38,194 nucleotides of DNA from Pseudolactococcus piscium (GTDB lineage Bacteria; Bacillota; Bacilli; Lactobacillales; Streptococcaceae). The first letter of the stretch is position 1. Each line of letters starts with the position of its first letter. Below, one piece after another: positions 27,469 to 35,095 of this stretch. A program made the position numbers and the translations under genes. The stretch covers positions 1 to 38,194 of the forward strand of contig NZ_JXJW01000022.1 of assembly GCF_002441695.1 (NCBI RefSeq), given 5' to 3'. The notes under the pieces are model-generated. The model made no database searches and was not told where the DNA came from. It worked only from the letters and a program-made list of their open reading frames with translations.

Positions 27469-29421
27469 ATGGCAGAAGAAAAAATCAGTCGTATTGCAAG
27501 AGAGATTTATGAGCAGGTTGGTGGCACACAAAATGTCAGCAAATTAGTGCATTGTATGACGCGTGTGCGTATGAGTATTATAGATGAGTCAAAAGTTAAT
27601 TTTGATAGCCTTAAAGCAATTGAGGGTGTCATGGGGATTGTTAAAGATGAGACCTTGCAAGTTGTTATCGGTCCTGGTACTGTCAATAAAGTAGCCCAAG
27701 AAATGGTTAGTATAGTTGGCGTCAGACTAGGTGAAAGCTTTCCAAGTAGTGGTGAGCAATCCATTGATGAGTTGATGGCCAAGACAAAAGCGGATGCAAA
27801 AGAAAAATATAATAAACCATCTAAATTTAAAGCCATACTCAACACCATTTCTAAGATTTTTGTCCCACTGATTCCAGCCTTTGTTGGGGCTGGCCTAATT
27901 GGTGGCTTAGCTTCAGTTTTAGGCAACCTGGTAACATCAGGTACGCTTGATGCTGGGACATGGTTACAATTTATCACAGTGCTTAAGATTATCCAAGCAG
28001 GGATTTTTAGCTACTTAGCGCTTTACGTTGGGATGAACGCAGCCCAAGAATTTGGTGCAACACCAGCCTTGGGTGGTGTTATCGGTGCAGTGTCTCTCCT
28101 AACGGGTATGAACCCTGAGGCACCCCTTAAAAATGTCTTTAACGGCTCAGCCCTTGCAGCTGGTCAAGGTGGGATTATTGGTGTCATCTTTGCTGTCTGG
28201 TTGCTGTCTATTATTGAAAAACAACTCCGTAAAGTGATTCCAGATTCGATTGATATCATTGTCACACCAACCATTGCCTTACTCGTGATTGGCTTTGCTG
28301 AGATTTTTGTGATCATGCCGATTGCAGGTGTTATTTCCTCTAGTTTAGTCGGTGCCATTAACATGGTTCTCCAAGTCGGCGGTGGGTTCTCAGGCTTTAT
28401 TTTAGGGGCGTTATTCTTACCTATGGTCATGTTTGGCTTGCATCAAGTTTTGACACCGATTCACTTGGAAATGATTGCGAAAACTGGTTCTACCCAACTT
28501 TTACCGATACTTGCCATGGCAGGTGCAGGACAAGTCGGTGCTGCAATTGCCCTTTGGATAAAATTAAGAAAAGATAAAGAATTTGTAGAGCGTGTAAAAG
28601 GTGCCTTGCCAGTCGGTATTTTAGGCATTGGCGAGCCATTAATTTATGGGATTACGCTACCGTTAGGCCGTCCCTTTGTGACAGCCTGTATTGGTGGTGG
28701 TATCGGTGGTGCGATTATCGGGACACTTGGACACGTTGGGTCTATCGCGATTGGCCCTTCAGGTGTTGCCTTACTACCACTTATCGCAAATGGTAGATGG
28801 TGGATCTATCTATTAGGTTTATTAGGTGCCTATATTGGTGGCTTTATTGCGACTTATCTATTTGGCATTCCAAAAGATGCTAAGGCAAAAGCAGACCATT
28901 ATGGCGAAAAAGTTCAGATGGAGACCTTGCAACCAACATTACGTGTTGTCACGACACCTAACTTTACAACGTCGACTATATACTCACCACTGACAGGTCA
29001 CGCTAAAGACCTGTCGACGATAGCAGATGATGTTTTTTCTAGTGGTATGTTAGGACAAGGCATTGCGATTGAACCAACGGACGGTCAAGTTCTATCTCCT
29101 GTCGATGGTGTTGTGACAAGTGTTTTTCCGACAAAGCATGCGATTGGCGTAACAAGCGATGACGGTGTTGAAATCTTAATTCATATCGGGATGGATACAG
29201 TTTCCTTAAATGGAGAGGGATTTGAAAGCTTTGTAAAACAAAATGATCGTGTCCACAAAGGTGATCTTATGCTGCGTGTTGATTTAGACAAAATAAAAGC
29301 AGCCGGTTTGTCTGTGCTCACACCTATTGTTGTGACGAATTCAAGTAGTTATAAAGCAGTTAAGATAGCACCAAACAATCAAGTGAGTAAAGGTGATTTA
29401 ATCCTTACCATAGAGAGTTAA
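27469..29421 (+). CDS. murP: PTS EIIBCA transporter for MurNAc or its disaccharide
   Basis: This PTS permease imports and phosphorylates a sugar. The N-terminal EIIB domain carries the phosphorylated C29 in KLVHCMTRVRM. The EIIC domain (about residues 110-480) has many helices and the motif GIGEPLIYGITLPLGRP. The C-terminal EIIA-Glc-type domain (about 500-650) has H557 and H572, with the latter in ILIHIGMDTV as the phosphorylated histidine. S. aureus and E. coli MurP lack EIIA and borrow it, so this 650-residue form is self-sufficient. The MurNAc assignment comes from its place between murQ and murR. Confidence 0.9.
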   Translation: MAEEKISRIAREIYEQVGGTQNVSKLVHCMTRVRMSIIDESKVNFDSLKAIEGVMGIVKDETLQVVIGPGTVNKVAQEMVSIVGVRLGESFPSSGEQSIDELMAKTKADAKEKYNKPSKFKAILNTISKIFVPLIPAFVGAGLIGGLASVLGNLVTSGTLDAGTWLQFITVLKIIQAGIFSYLALYVGMNAAQEFGATPALGGVIGAVSLLTGMNPEAPLKNVFNGSALAAGQGGIIGVIFAVWLLSIIEKQLRKVIPDSIDIIVTPTIALLVIGFAEIFVIMPIAGVISSSLVGAINMVLQVGGGFSGFILGALFLPMVMFGLHQVLTPIHLEMIAKTGSTQLLPILAMAGAGQVGAAIALWIKLRKDKEFVERVKGALPVGILGIGEPLIYGITLPLGRPFVTACIGGGIGGAIIGTLGHVGSIAIGPSGVALLPLIANGRWWIYLLGLLGAYIGGFIATYLFGIPKDAKAKADHYGEKVQMETLQPTLRVVTTPNFTTSTIYSPLTGHAKDLSTIADDVFSSGMLGQGIAIEPTDGQVLSPVDGVVTSVFPTKHAIGVTSDDGVEILIHIGMDTVSLNGEGFESFVKQNDRVHKGDLMLRVDLDKIKAAGLSVLTPIVVTNSSSYKAVKIAPNNQVSKGDLILTIES

Positions 29422-29427
29422 TCAAAC

Positions 29428-29462
29428 AAGAGGTTGGTTTATGCCAGCCTCTTTGCTATAAT
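29428..29462 (+). promoter_or_regulatory. murP-murR hairpin and internal murR promoter
   Basis: AAGAGGTTGG (29428-29437) pairs with CCAGCCTCTT (29444-29453) with one G-T wobble, but only a short T run follows, so termination is probably partial. TTGGTT (29434-29439) and TATAAT (29457-29462), 17 bases apart, form a promoter sharing this DNA. Confidence 0.55.
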
Positions 29463-29486
29463 TAGAACGAGAGAAATGGAGACGAG

Positions 29487-30344
29487 ATGGATACTTTACT
29501 GCTAATCAGAGGAAAATATGCGACACTAACAACTGTCGAAAAAAAAATAGCTGACTATATTTTTAAATCTGGTGAAACTATCCTAGAAAAAAGTGTACAA
29601 GAGGCTGCGCAAGAGATCGGTAGTTCATCTGCATCACTCGTCAGATTTGCTAGGACACTTGGTTATGACGGTTTTTCTCAGTTGAAACAAAAGTTAAGCG
29701 TTGCTTACGCCATACATGCTGATAATAAAGCCTACTATGAAGAAGTAAGTGATGCGGAAACGCCCTCGTCTATTAAAAATAAATTAAAAGTCCGAATTAA
29801 TCACATGGTCGAAACAACCAACACTGGACTTTCAGATGAAATGATTGGTGCTGTTGTATCCTGTATTGATCAGGTAAGTGTGATCTTTGTCTATGGTATT
29901 GGGGCATCTGCAATCGTTGCCCAAGATATCTCTCAAAAATTCAACAGGATTGGTAAACAAGTTAAGTTCATCCAAGATACCCATCTTTTAGTCTCCGCTA
30001 TGTCGATAGAAAAAGATTCGGCAGCCTTTATCGGCATTTCCATGAAGGGTGAAACCAAAGAAGTGATTGACCTTGCAAGTGTTGCTAGGGAGATGGCAGT
30101 GCCGGTTATCGGGATAACGTCTAAGTCGGATACAAGCTTAGGACAGTTGTCAACCTATATCCTCCACTCATTATCGGGTGAGGATTACCAGATGAGGACA
30201 GCGGCTACCATGAGTCTCATGGCACAACTTTATGTGGTGGATATTCTTTTCTATATGTACGTCTCTGAACATTTTGAGCAGAGCTATGAGAAACTACAAT
30301 TGACTAGACAAGCGATTGACCTATTACAAAATAAGGTAGACTGA
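29487..30344 (+). CDS. murR: RpiR-family regulator MurR
   Basis: This is the probable regulator of the MurNAc operon, sensing MurNAc-6P. The N-terminal RpiR helix-turn-helix is seen in EIGSSSASLVRFARTLGYDGFSQLK (read as two parts, about residues 44-68). The C-terminal sugar-phosphate-binding SIS domain contains FVYGIGASAIVAQDIS and GISMKGETKEVIDLA. Length (285 aa) is normal. The ATG at 29487 follows a GGAG. It lies at the operon end with its own likely promoter, so it can be made when the operon is repressed. Confidence 0.9.
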   Translation: MDTLLLIRGKYATLTTVEKKIADYIFKSGETILEKSVQEAAQEIGSSSASLVRFARTLGYDGFSQLKQKLSVAYAIHADNKAYYEEVSDAETPSSIKNKLKVRINHMVETTNTGLSDEMIGAVVSCIDQVSVIFVYGIGASAIVAQDISQKFNRIGKQVKFIQDTHLLVSAMSIEKDSAAFIGISMKGETKEVIDLASVAREMAVPVIGITSKSDTSLGQLSTYILHSLSGEDYQMRTAATMSLMAQLYVVDILFYMYVSEHFEQSYEKLQLTRQAIDLLQNKVD

Positions 30345-30392
30345 TAATACGTCTTATTAAGTAGGTTAAACATGAAATAGCCATCATTTTTA

Positions 30393-30423
30393 CACAAGCA
30401 GTAGTTGCTTGTGCATTTTTATT
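30393..30423 (+). terminator. terminator of murR
   Basis: CACAAGCA (30393-30400) pairs with TGCTTGTG (30406-30413) around a 5-base loop, followed by a T-rich stretch. Confidence 0.75.
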
Positions 30424-30575
30424 TAGAGTTAATCAATCGTTAGATTATATTGTCGAACAACAATGTTTTTATGTAATTTAGCAGAATATATAATCTTCGT
30501 GTGTTATACTAGAGGTGCAGGAAACAGTCGATAGACCTAAGATATGTATGCCCTGTATATGATGAGAGGGTATCT

Positions 30576-31445
30576 ATGGATAAACAAAAGTTGACTGACT
30601 TAGGTGAATTTTATGCGACACAGCGAAGCAGTCGTGGCTATACGCAAGATCATGTTGCGACCAAGGGCTTAAGCAAATCTCAAATTTCAAATTTTGAAAA
30701 TGGCAAGCACATGCTGTCTGCTAGCAGTTTACTGTTAGCTATTCAAGGGATAAACATGTCAGCAAATGAGTTTTTCTATGCCTTGAATAACTATCATGCG
30801 TCCCCCATACAAATATTAACTGCTAGGCTGATTGAGATTCAGGAAAGTGAGGATGTGGCAGGTGCCCATCGTTTACTGCTTAAAGCACCACAAAGTAGTC
30901 ATGACGCACTTCAAAATGTCATGATTAAGAGTGTGATAAAGGAAATGACCGGTCATAATCAAGTGACACTAAGAGAAGTTAAACTTGTTGGTGACTACTT
31001 GACGAGCATCGATGAGTGGACAGAATTTGAGCTTGCTATCTTTGGCTTTTGCATCGAGATACTTGATGTCGGGGATATCTACTGGTTGGCTAAAGAAATG
31101 ATCGAACGCACAGCGTTTTATTCAGAACTCGTCTTAAATCAACACATTATCAGACGAATCAGTCTACATGTATTTGCCTACATGATTGTGCATGATGAAC
31201 TTGCCTACGCACACTATTTTAGTCACCAGTTAAAAACACTCATGCATGAACGGTGGCTGACGGATTGGCTGCGGTATCAGTTCTTAAAAATGCTCCTAGC
31301 CTTTAAGCAAACAAACGAGCCGCAACTAGTTCTTGATATGGCAGCCAGTATTGACTGTCTCATGATGTTAGATGCCCAACAGTTAGCCAAAAAATTGATC
31401 AAGTTACTGTCAGCTACTACAGATTATGCATATAAAGAGAAGTAA
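30576..31445 (+). CDS. Rgg/MutR-family transcriptional regulator
   Basis: The N-terminal helix-turn-helix of Rgg type is seen at residues 5-60, with the recognition region GLSKSQISNFENGKHMLS and the connecting LLLAIQGINMSANEFFYAL. The remaining 220 residues are an all-helical repeat domain, which in Rgg proteins binds short peptide pheromones. Length (289 aa) fits. GAGAGGG (30564-30570) precedes the ATG by five bases, and a -10 TATACT lies at 30505-30510 with no strong -35. Rgg proteins usually control a neighbouring operon; here a membrane-protein/ABC locus begins downstream. No convincing cognate pheromone gene was found. Confidence 0.85.
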   Translation: MDKQKLTDLGEFYATQRSSRGYTQDHVATKGLSKSQISNFENGKHMLSASSLLLAIQGINMSANEFFYALNNYHASPIQILTARLIEIQESEDVAGAHRLLLKAPQSSHDALQNVMIKSVIKEMTGHNQVTLREVKLVGDYLTSIDEWTEFELAIFGFCIEILDVGDIYWLAKEMIERTAFYSELVLNQHIIRRISLHVFAYMIVHDELAYAHYFSHQLKTLMHERWLTDWLRYQFLKMLLAFKQTNEPQLVLDMAASIDCLMMLDAQQLAKKLIKLLSATTDYAYKEK

Positions 31446-31446
31446 G

Positions 31447-31533
31447 AACTATCTAGCAACAAAAGATAGTTAATTAGAGGAGTCGCGTATTGAGAACAAT
31501 TACTTAATAATTGTTCTCAATACGCGACTTTTT
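31447..31533 (+). terminator. tandem hairpins after the Rgg gene, the second with a 22-bp perfect stem
   Basis: The first hairpin is AACTATCT (31447-31454) with AGATAGTT (31464-31471). The second has arms 31481-31502 and 31508-31529, fully complementary over 22 bases, a 5-base loop CTTAA, and TTTTT at 31529-31533. The second is an unusually strong intrinsic terminator and should isolate the regulator from the genes downstream. Confidence 0.8.
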
Positions 31534-31757
31534 AAGTATACTTGATTCGCATGATAAAATGATAATGTATATCAATTCTCATCTCTTTTGGCTGTTATTA
31601 GCAATCAAGAGAATTGTAAAAGTTGAACACAGGTATCCAAACATGCGGACCTTTGATCACACATTTTAAAGGATCCTATATGACAGCGGCTGGGGGAAGT
31701 AGCTGTTGATCAACTGATTGGTGTAGCTGTAGAAATAGTAGATATAGGAGGCAGATA
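31534..31757 (+). other. gap between Rgg and the membrane-protein operon
   Basis: With the hairpins before it, this forms a 312-base stretch without a confident gene. It holds an 8-bp inverted repeat, CAATTCTC (31573-31580) with GAGAATTG (31609-31616), and a weak promoter candidate, TTGATC (31706-31711) with TGTAGA (31729-31734). A 9-codon frame MTAAGGSSC (31680-31709) has AAAGGA (31668-31673) six bases upstream. In another frame, 31684-31754 reads open as a hydrophobic stretch ending in VDIGGR. Either could be the trace of a lost or diverged peptide gene; neither is proven. Confidence 0.3.
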
Positions 31758-32138
31758 ATGACGACAAAAAGAATAAATTACTTGATTATTATCATCACAA
31801 CACTTAGTTTGATGCATAGATTTTTAAATCTTCAACTTAAAGATCCGTCTTTTATAATAGGATTCGTGATAGCATATTTAGCCATGAGAAAAGGACAAAC
31901 TTATCAATCATTTAGGAAAGTCTATAATTGTGATACGTTTAAAATTGAGTTTAAAAGTATGTGGCATATTTGGGAAGTTATCTTATCAATCGAAATCTAT
32001 TTTTTTACTTATCAATTTAATGTTGGTATTTTAAAGGGCTTAACAACAAATTTTCGTGACAACTTAATATTTTCTATTATCCCTTGCTTAATCATTTATC
32101 GGTTTATGATTTATAGCAGTCTTGAACTGAATTATTGA
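31758..32138 (+). CDS. unrecognised small membrane protein (four helices)
   Basis: The protein (126 aa) was not recognised. It has four likely transmembrane helices (about 7-23, 31-45, 70-88 and 102-120), short loops, a basic mid-section (MRKGQTYQSFRKVY) and no signal peptide or catalytic motif. AGGAGG (31746-31751) six bases before the ATG is a perfect ribosome-binding site, so it is a real gene. It starts an apparent operon with a second small membrane protein and an ABC exporter. It could be an immunity protein, a transporter partner or a sensor; the context favours peptide defence, as inference only. The DNA from here to about 34200 looks visibly AT-richer than its flanks. Confidence 0.7.
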   Translation: MTTKRINYLIIIITTLSLMHRFLNLQLKDPSFIIGFVIAYLAMRKGQTYQSFRKVYNCDTFKIEFKSMWHIWEVILSIEIYFFTYQFNVGILKGLTTNFRDNLIFSIIPCLIIYRFMIYSSLELNY

Positions 32139-32196
32139 AAAAAATTTAAGTTAGAAATCCGGAAATCAGAAAAACACGATTGAGATGGAGGACACT

Positions 32197-32553
32197 GTGA
32201 AGCAAATTTATTGTCGCATGTTAGCTAATTTCGTAGCAATGCTATCTCTCGTTTTAATGCTAGATATGCTTAAGGAAATGATAACCGATTGTACGATGGT
32301 GTTTAATTTGTATATAGCAAGAGATTTATGGGATACAGTCATGCTATATGTAATCCTTTCCTGCACGGTAAAAAAACAATGTTCAAAAATACACTTATTT
32401 TTCCTTTATGGCTTACTATACTTTTTTATCAGGATAGGAGAAACATTTTCTGAAATAAGACAGGTTATCGATTCACCTATAAATTATGTTTTGCTTTTGA
32501 TTGCTGGTGGGATTATGATTCAGTGGTTGATTTCGTTTGGGAAGTCTAAATAA
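32197..32553 (+). CDS. unrecognised small membrane protein (four helices, Cys-rich)
   Basis: The protein (118 aa) was not recognised. Four likely helices (about 8-28, 44-58, 64-82 and 94-114) alternate with short loops; it has four cysteines (C6, C32, C56, C62). The GTG at 32197 was chosen because GGAGG (32187-32191) lies five bases upstream. An ATG at 32185 is in frame but overlaps that site. It has the same size and layout as the preceding gene product, without obvious sequence identity, so the two may form a heteromeric pair. The ABC ATPase gene follows after 118 bases. Confidence 0.65.
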   Translation: MKQIYCRMLANFVAMLSLVLMLDMLKEMITDCTMVFNLYIARDLWDTVMLYVILSCTVKKQCSKIHLFFLYGLLYFFIRIGETFSEIRQVIDSPINYVLLLIAGGIMIQWLISFGKSK

Positions 32554-32671
32554 GTTTACTTCTAAAATAAGGTATTCTATACGATAAAATTCTTTACCTG
32601 AGCTTGTCTTTGAGGGGAAGTCTATTTTCTAGAAGTTATCACTACAAATAATATAAGGATACGGAGCTAGT

Positions 32672-33493
32672 ATGACACTATTAACGATAAAGGATTTAAG
32701 TTTTAGATATAATGATCATTATGTCCTTAAAAACTGTAATTTACAGGTAAATGCTGGAGATATTGTCGGATTAATTGGCGATAATGGTGCAGGTAAAACA
32801 ACGCTAATGAAATTAATATCAGGTATCTTACCCGACTATAGTGGCGATATTACCGTTAACTCAGAAACGATAGGTGTCCTCATTGAAAATCCTACTTTAT
32901 ATCCTAATATGACTGTTCTATCAAACTTACACTTTTTTTGTAACTTATATAATAGACCTCAGGGGGTTATAGATGACTATAAAACGATTTTAAATGTTGA
33001 ATCTTATCTCAATAAAAAAGTGTCGAAACTATCTATGGGGATGAAGCAGCGGATTGGTTTATTCGTTGCCTTAATTTGCTCTGAGACTTTTATTCTTTTA
33101 GATGAACCTACAAATGGTTTGGATCCTACGGGTATTTTAGAATTGTTAAACTTAATTAAAAGGTTGGCTAGAGAAAAAGGAATTACGTTTATTATTTCGA
33201 GTCACATCTTGCAAAATCTTGAAGTAATCTGTACGAAACATATTTTACTAAGGCATCAGAAAATCACAACTTTAGATACAGGTAAATACTTGCGTTATAA
33301 AATATATAGTTTTGATATTAGTCAAAAAAACTTGGTCCAGTTACTAGAAAAAGGGGCATTTGAATTTGAACAAAATAAAAGAGATATCATTGTGTCGGAT
33401 GTTGTCGCGATTGAGTCTTTTTTGAAAGCCCACCATATCTTGATTGAAAAAGAGAAAATAAAATTGAGTGAGGTTTATTTTGATGAAAAATAG
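32672..33493 (+). CDS. BcrA/LanF-type ABC transporter ATP-binding protein
   Basis: This is the ATPase of a two-gene exporter of the bacitracin/lantibiotic-resistance kind. Walker A is GDNGAGKTTLM, the signature is LSMGMKQRIGLF, Walker B is FILLDEPTNGLDP and the switch is IISSHIL. The usual Q-loop glutamine is replaced by glutamate in IGVLIENPTLYPNMT, the E-loop described for LanF and BcrA proteins. Length (273 aa) is normal, with a C-terminal domain of about 70 residues. GGAG precedes the ATG by about five bases. The stop lies inside the permease gene, an 11-base overlap. A substrate peptide is inferred only from the family. Confidence 0.9.
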   Translation: MTLLTIKDLSFRYNDHYVLKNCNLQVNAGDIVGLIGDNGAGKTTLMKLISGILPDYSGDITVNSETIGVLIENPTLYPNMTVLSNLHFFCNLYNRPQGVIDDYKTILNVESYLNKKVSKLSMGMKQRIGLFVALICSETFILLDEPTNGLDPTGILELLNLIKRLAREKGITFIISSHILQNLEVICTKHILLRHQKITTLDTGKYLRYKIYSFDISQKNLVQLLEKGAFEFEQNKRDIIVSDVVAIESFLKAHHILIEKEKIKLSEVYFDEK

Positions 33494-34196
33494 ATTTAAA
33501 ATCATCTTCCTTAAGCAAGACTTGCTCAGTCTGACAACAGTTGTCTTGTGGTTCTTATCTTTGCTTTCAGGATTTAGCATTATTTTTTCAAGATCTTATT
33601 TATCAGGCGGATTCCGTGTTGATAATGTCTATGCCATGTTTTCTATGTTCTCAAACTATCTACTAATTTATATGTCTGTTCAGCTATTTGGTAAAGAATT
33701 TAATTATAGAACGATAAATAGCATTCGCATATGCGGTAGAAGTCATTGGGAAATTATTGTTAGAAAATTAGCAGTAATACTTGTCCTCGCCATATTAACG
33801 GCTAGCTTGTCCTTTTTAGTATTGCTTTTTGATCAGCTTATATTTAATCAACTAGAAGTTAACTTAGGTATTGTTTTTGGACAGTTACTATTAGCATATG
33901 TTACCTATAGCATATTTTTGTTTGCGTTAGGTAGTCTAATTATATTTTTAATCAAGCGTACACTTCATGCCTTTATCGCTATATTTTTGATATTGAAGAT
34001 TGCTATTGCTCTCATGAATGTATTAAGTAGTTTTGAGTTTACTTCATATTTAATTAATTACATCCCTTTATCATTTTTGGAAGATTCCTTTTCCTTTGCT
34101 AGATATACACCGAAACAAGTCAGTGTTACGCTAATTTGGAGTGCTATTATGTTAGGTGCTTTATCGATGCTTTACAGAAAGAGAGGCTATAAATGA
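33483..34196 (+). CDS. ABC-2-type permease, partner of the BcrA/LanF ATPase
   Basis: This is a 237-residue membrane protein with about six helices: VVLWFLSLLSGFSII, YLLIYMSVQLF, VILVLAILTASLSFLVLLF, LLLAYVTYSIFLFALGSLIIFL, AFIAIFLILKIAIALM and a last one before the basic C-terminus. A cytoplasmic segment GKEFNYRTINSIRICGRS after the second helix resembles the coupling region of LanE/LanG and BcrB permeases. The ATG at 33483 has a GAGG nine bases ahead; a GTG at 33468 is in frame but less likely. It overlaps the ATPase gene and closes the island, with no clear terminator after it. Confidence 0.8.
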   Translation: MKNRFKIIFLKQDLLSLTTVVLWFLSLLSGFSIIFSRSYLSGGFRVDNVYAMFSMFSNYLLIYMSVQLFGKEFNYRTINSIRICGRSHWEIIVRKLAVILVLAILTASLSFLVLLFDQLIFNQLEVNLGIVFGQLLLAYVTYSIFLFALGSLIIFLIKRTLHAFIAIFLILKIAIALMNVLSSFEFTSYLINYIPLSFLEDSFSFARYTPKQVSVTLIWSAIMLGALSMLYRKRGYK

Positions 34197-34384
34197 CAGT
34201 AAATCGCATGACCAGGGTTAAGCGGCCTATGCTAATGACAGTCAAAAATAGCTTGCTAGGATTAAATTCCCCATCCAGATATGGCAATACCGAGATAGTA
34301 TCTCTTATCTATAGCATCGCTGATTTGTATTTATATAATTTGACCGCGTACTAGTCAGATATTAAAGACTAACTAAATGAAATA

Positions 34385-34393
34385 TGTTAAACT
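34385..34393 (+). promoter_or_regulatory. extended -10 close to the dnaD start
   Basis: TG-T-TAAACT (34385-34393) ends six bases before the ATG at 34400, so transcription may start at or near the start codon. The preceding 200 bases contain only a GAGATA/TATCTC palindrome (34292-34304) and no other clear signal. Confidence 0.35.
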
Positions 34394-34399
34394 AGAGCT

Positions 34400-35095
34400 A
34401 TGACTTATTATGATCAATTTAAAGAAAATGTTGTGCTGCCACAAGCAATATTGACCCATCTTTTAGCTATTTTTCCTAGCCTTTCTAGTTTTAATGTTTG
34501 GTTGTATTTTTACGGAGACGAGTCGCTTGCACCCAGTCAAATTGCTGCGACCTTGCATCTGACAACAGCTGATGTTAACCAGCTGATTACGCGTCTGGGA
34601 GAGGCAGATGTCTTAAACGCGGAGTTTGATGAGACAACTGGCGAGATGCGATTTGATACCCGACCTGCCTTTGCCAAGCTGGATGCGATATTAGCGGCTG
34701 AAGCTGATACTAGTCTGGTTGAAGCAGTAGCTGAAGTATCTGATATTTCAAAACTAATTGCAGCTTTTGAACCTGAAATGCCTGGTGGCTTAACGCCGAT
34801 TAATATAGAAGAACTACAGAAATGGCTATCTGAGGATAAATTTGACGCAACCTTAATCTTACAAGCTTTGCGAGAAGCAGCATTAAATCGCAAGGTTTCT
34901 TTGCCTTACATCCGTGCGATTTTAAGGAATTGGCGTAGTGATGGCATCGTGACGGCGCGTGACATCGAAGATAACCGAGAAGAACGTGAGATAATCAAGG
35001 GGGGGCAGAAGTCAGATAGCGCACCACTTTCAGAAGATTATTTTAATTCTGTAGATAGTCTACGTAAAATGTGGGGGTATGATCGTGCTGAGTAA
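34400..35095 (+). CDS. dnaD: DnaD-domain primosomal protein
   Basis: DnaD is a primosome component that helps load the replicative helicase at oriC and restart sites. The N-terminal winged-helix region (about residues 1-95) includes LAPSQIAATLHLTTADVNQLI. The C-terminal DnaB/DnaD domain ends with the conserved YIRAILRNWRSDGIVTARDIE, the YxxxIxxxW motif of the family. Length (231 aa) is normal. The ribosome-binding site is weak and very close to the ATG. It overlaps nth by 17 bases; the dnaD-nth pairing is widespread in Bacillota. Confidence 0.9.
   Translation: MTYYDQFKENVVLPQAILTHLLAIFPSLSSFNVWLYFYGDESLAPSQIAATLHLTTADVNQLITRLGEADVLNAEFDETTGEMRFDTRPAFAKLDAILAAEADTSLVEAVAEVSDISKLIAAFEPEMPGGLTPINIEELQKWLSEDKFDATLILQALREAALNRKVSLPYIRAILRNWRSDGIVTARDIEDNREEREIIKGGQKSDSAPLSEDYFNSVDSLRKMWGYDRAE

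Noticed and set aside
30393-30413. 8-codon minus-strand frame inside the murR terminator
   Set aside because: It is a by-product of the hairpin sequence.
30463-30534. 23-codon frame upstream of rgg (MFLCNLAEYIIFVCYTRG...)
   Set aside because: No ribosome-binding site, and it spans the likely rgg promoter elements; probably chance.
31565-31669. 34-codon frame (MYINSHLFWLLLAI...) as an Rgg-cognate hydrophobic pheromone
   Set aside because: No Shine-Dalgarno, a hydrophobic core in the middle with a long charged tail rather than the usual hydrophobic C-terminus, and its DNA is taken up by an inverted repeat.
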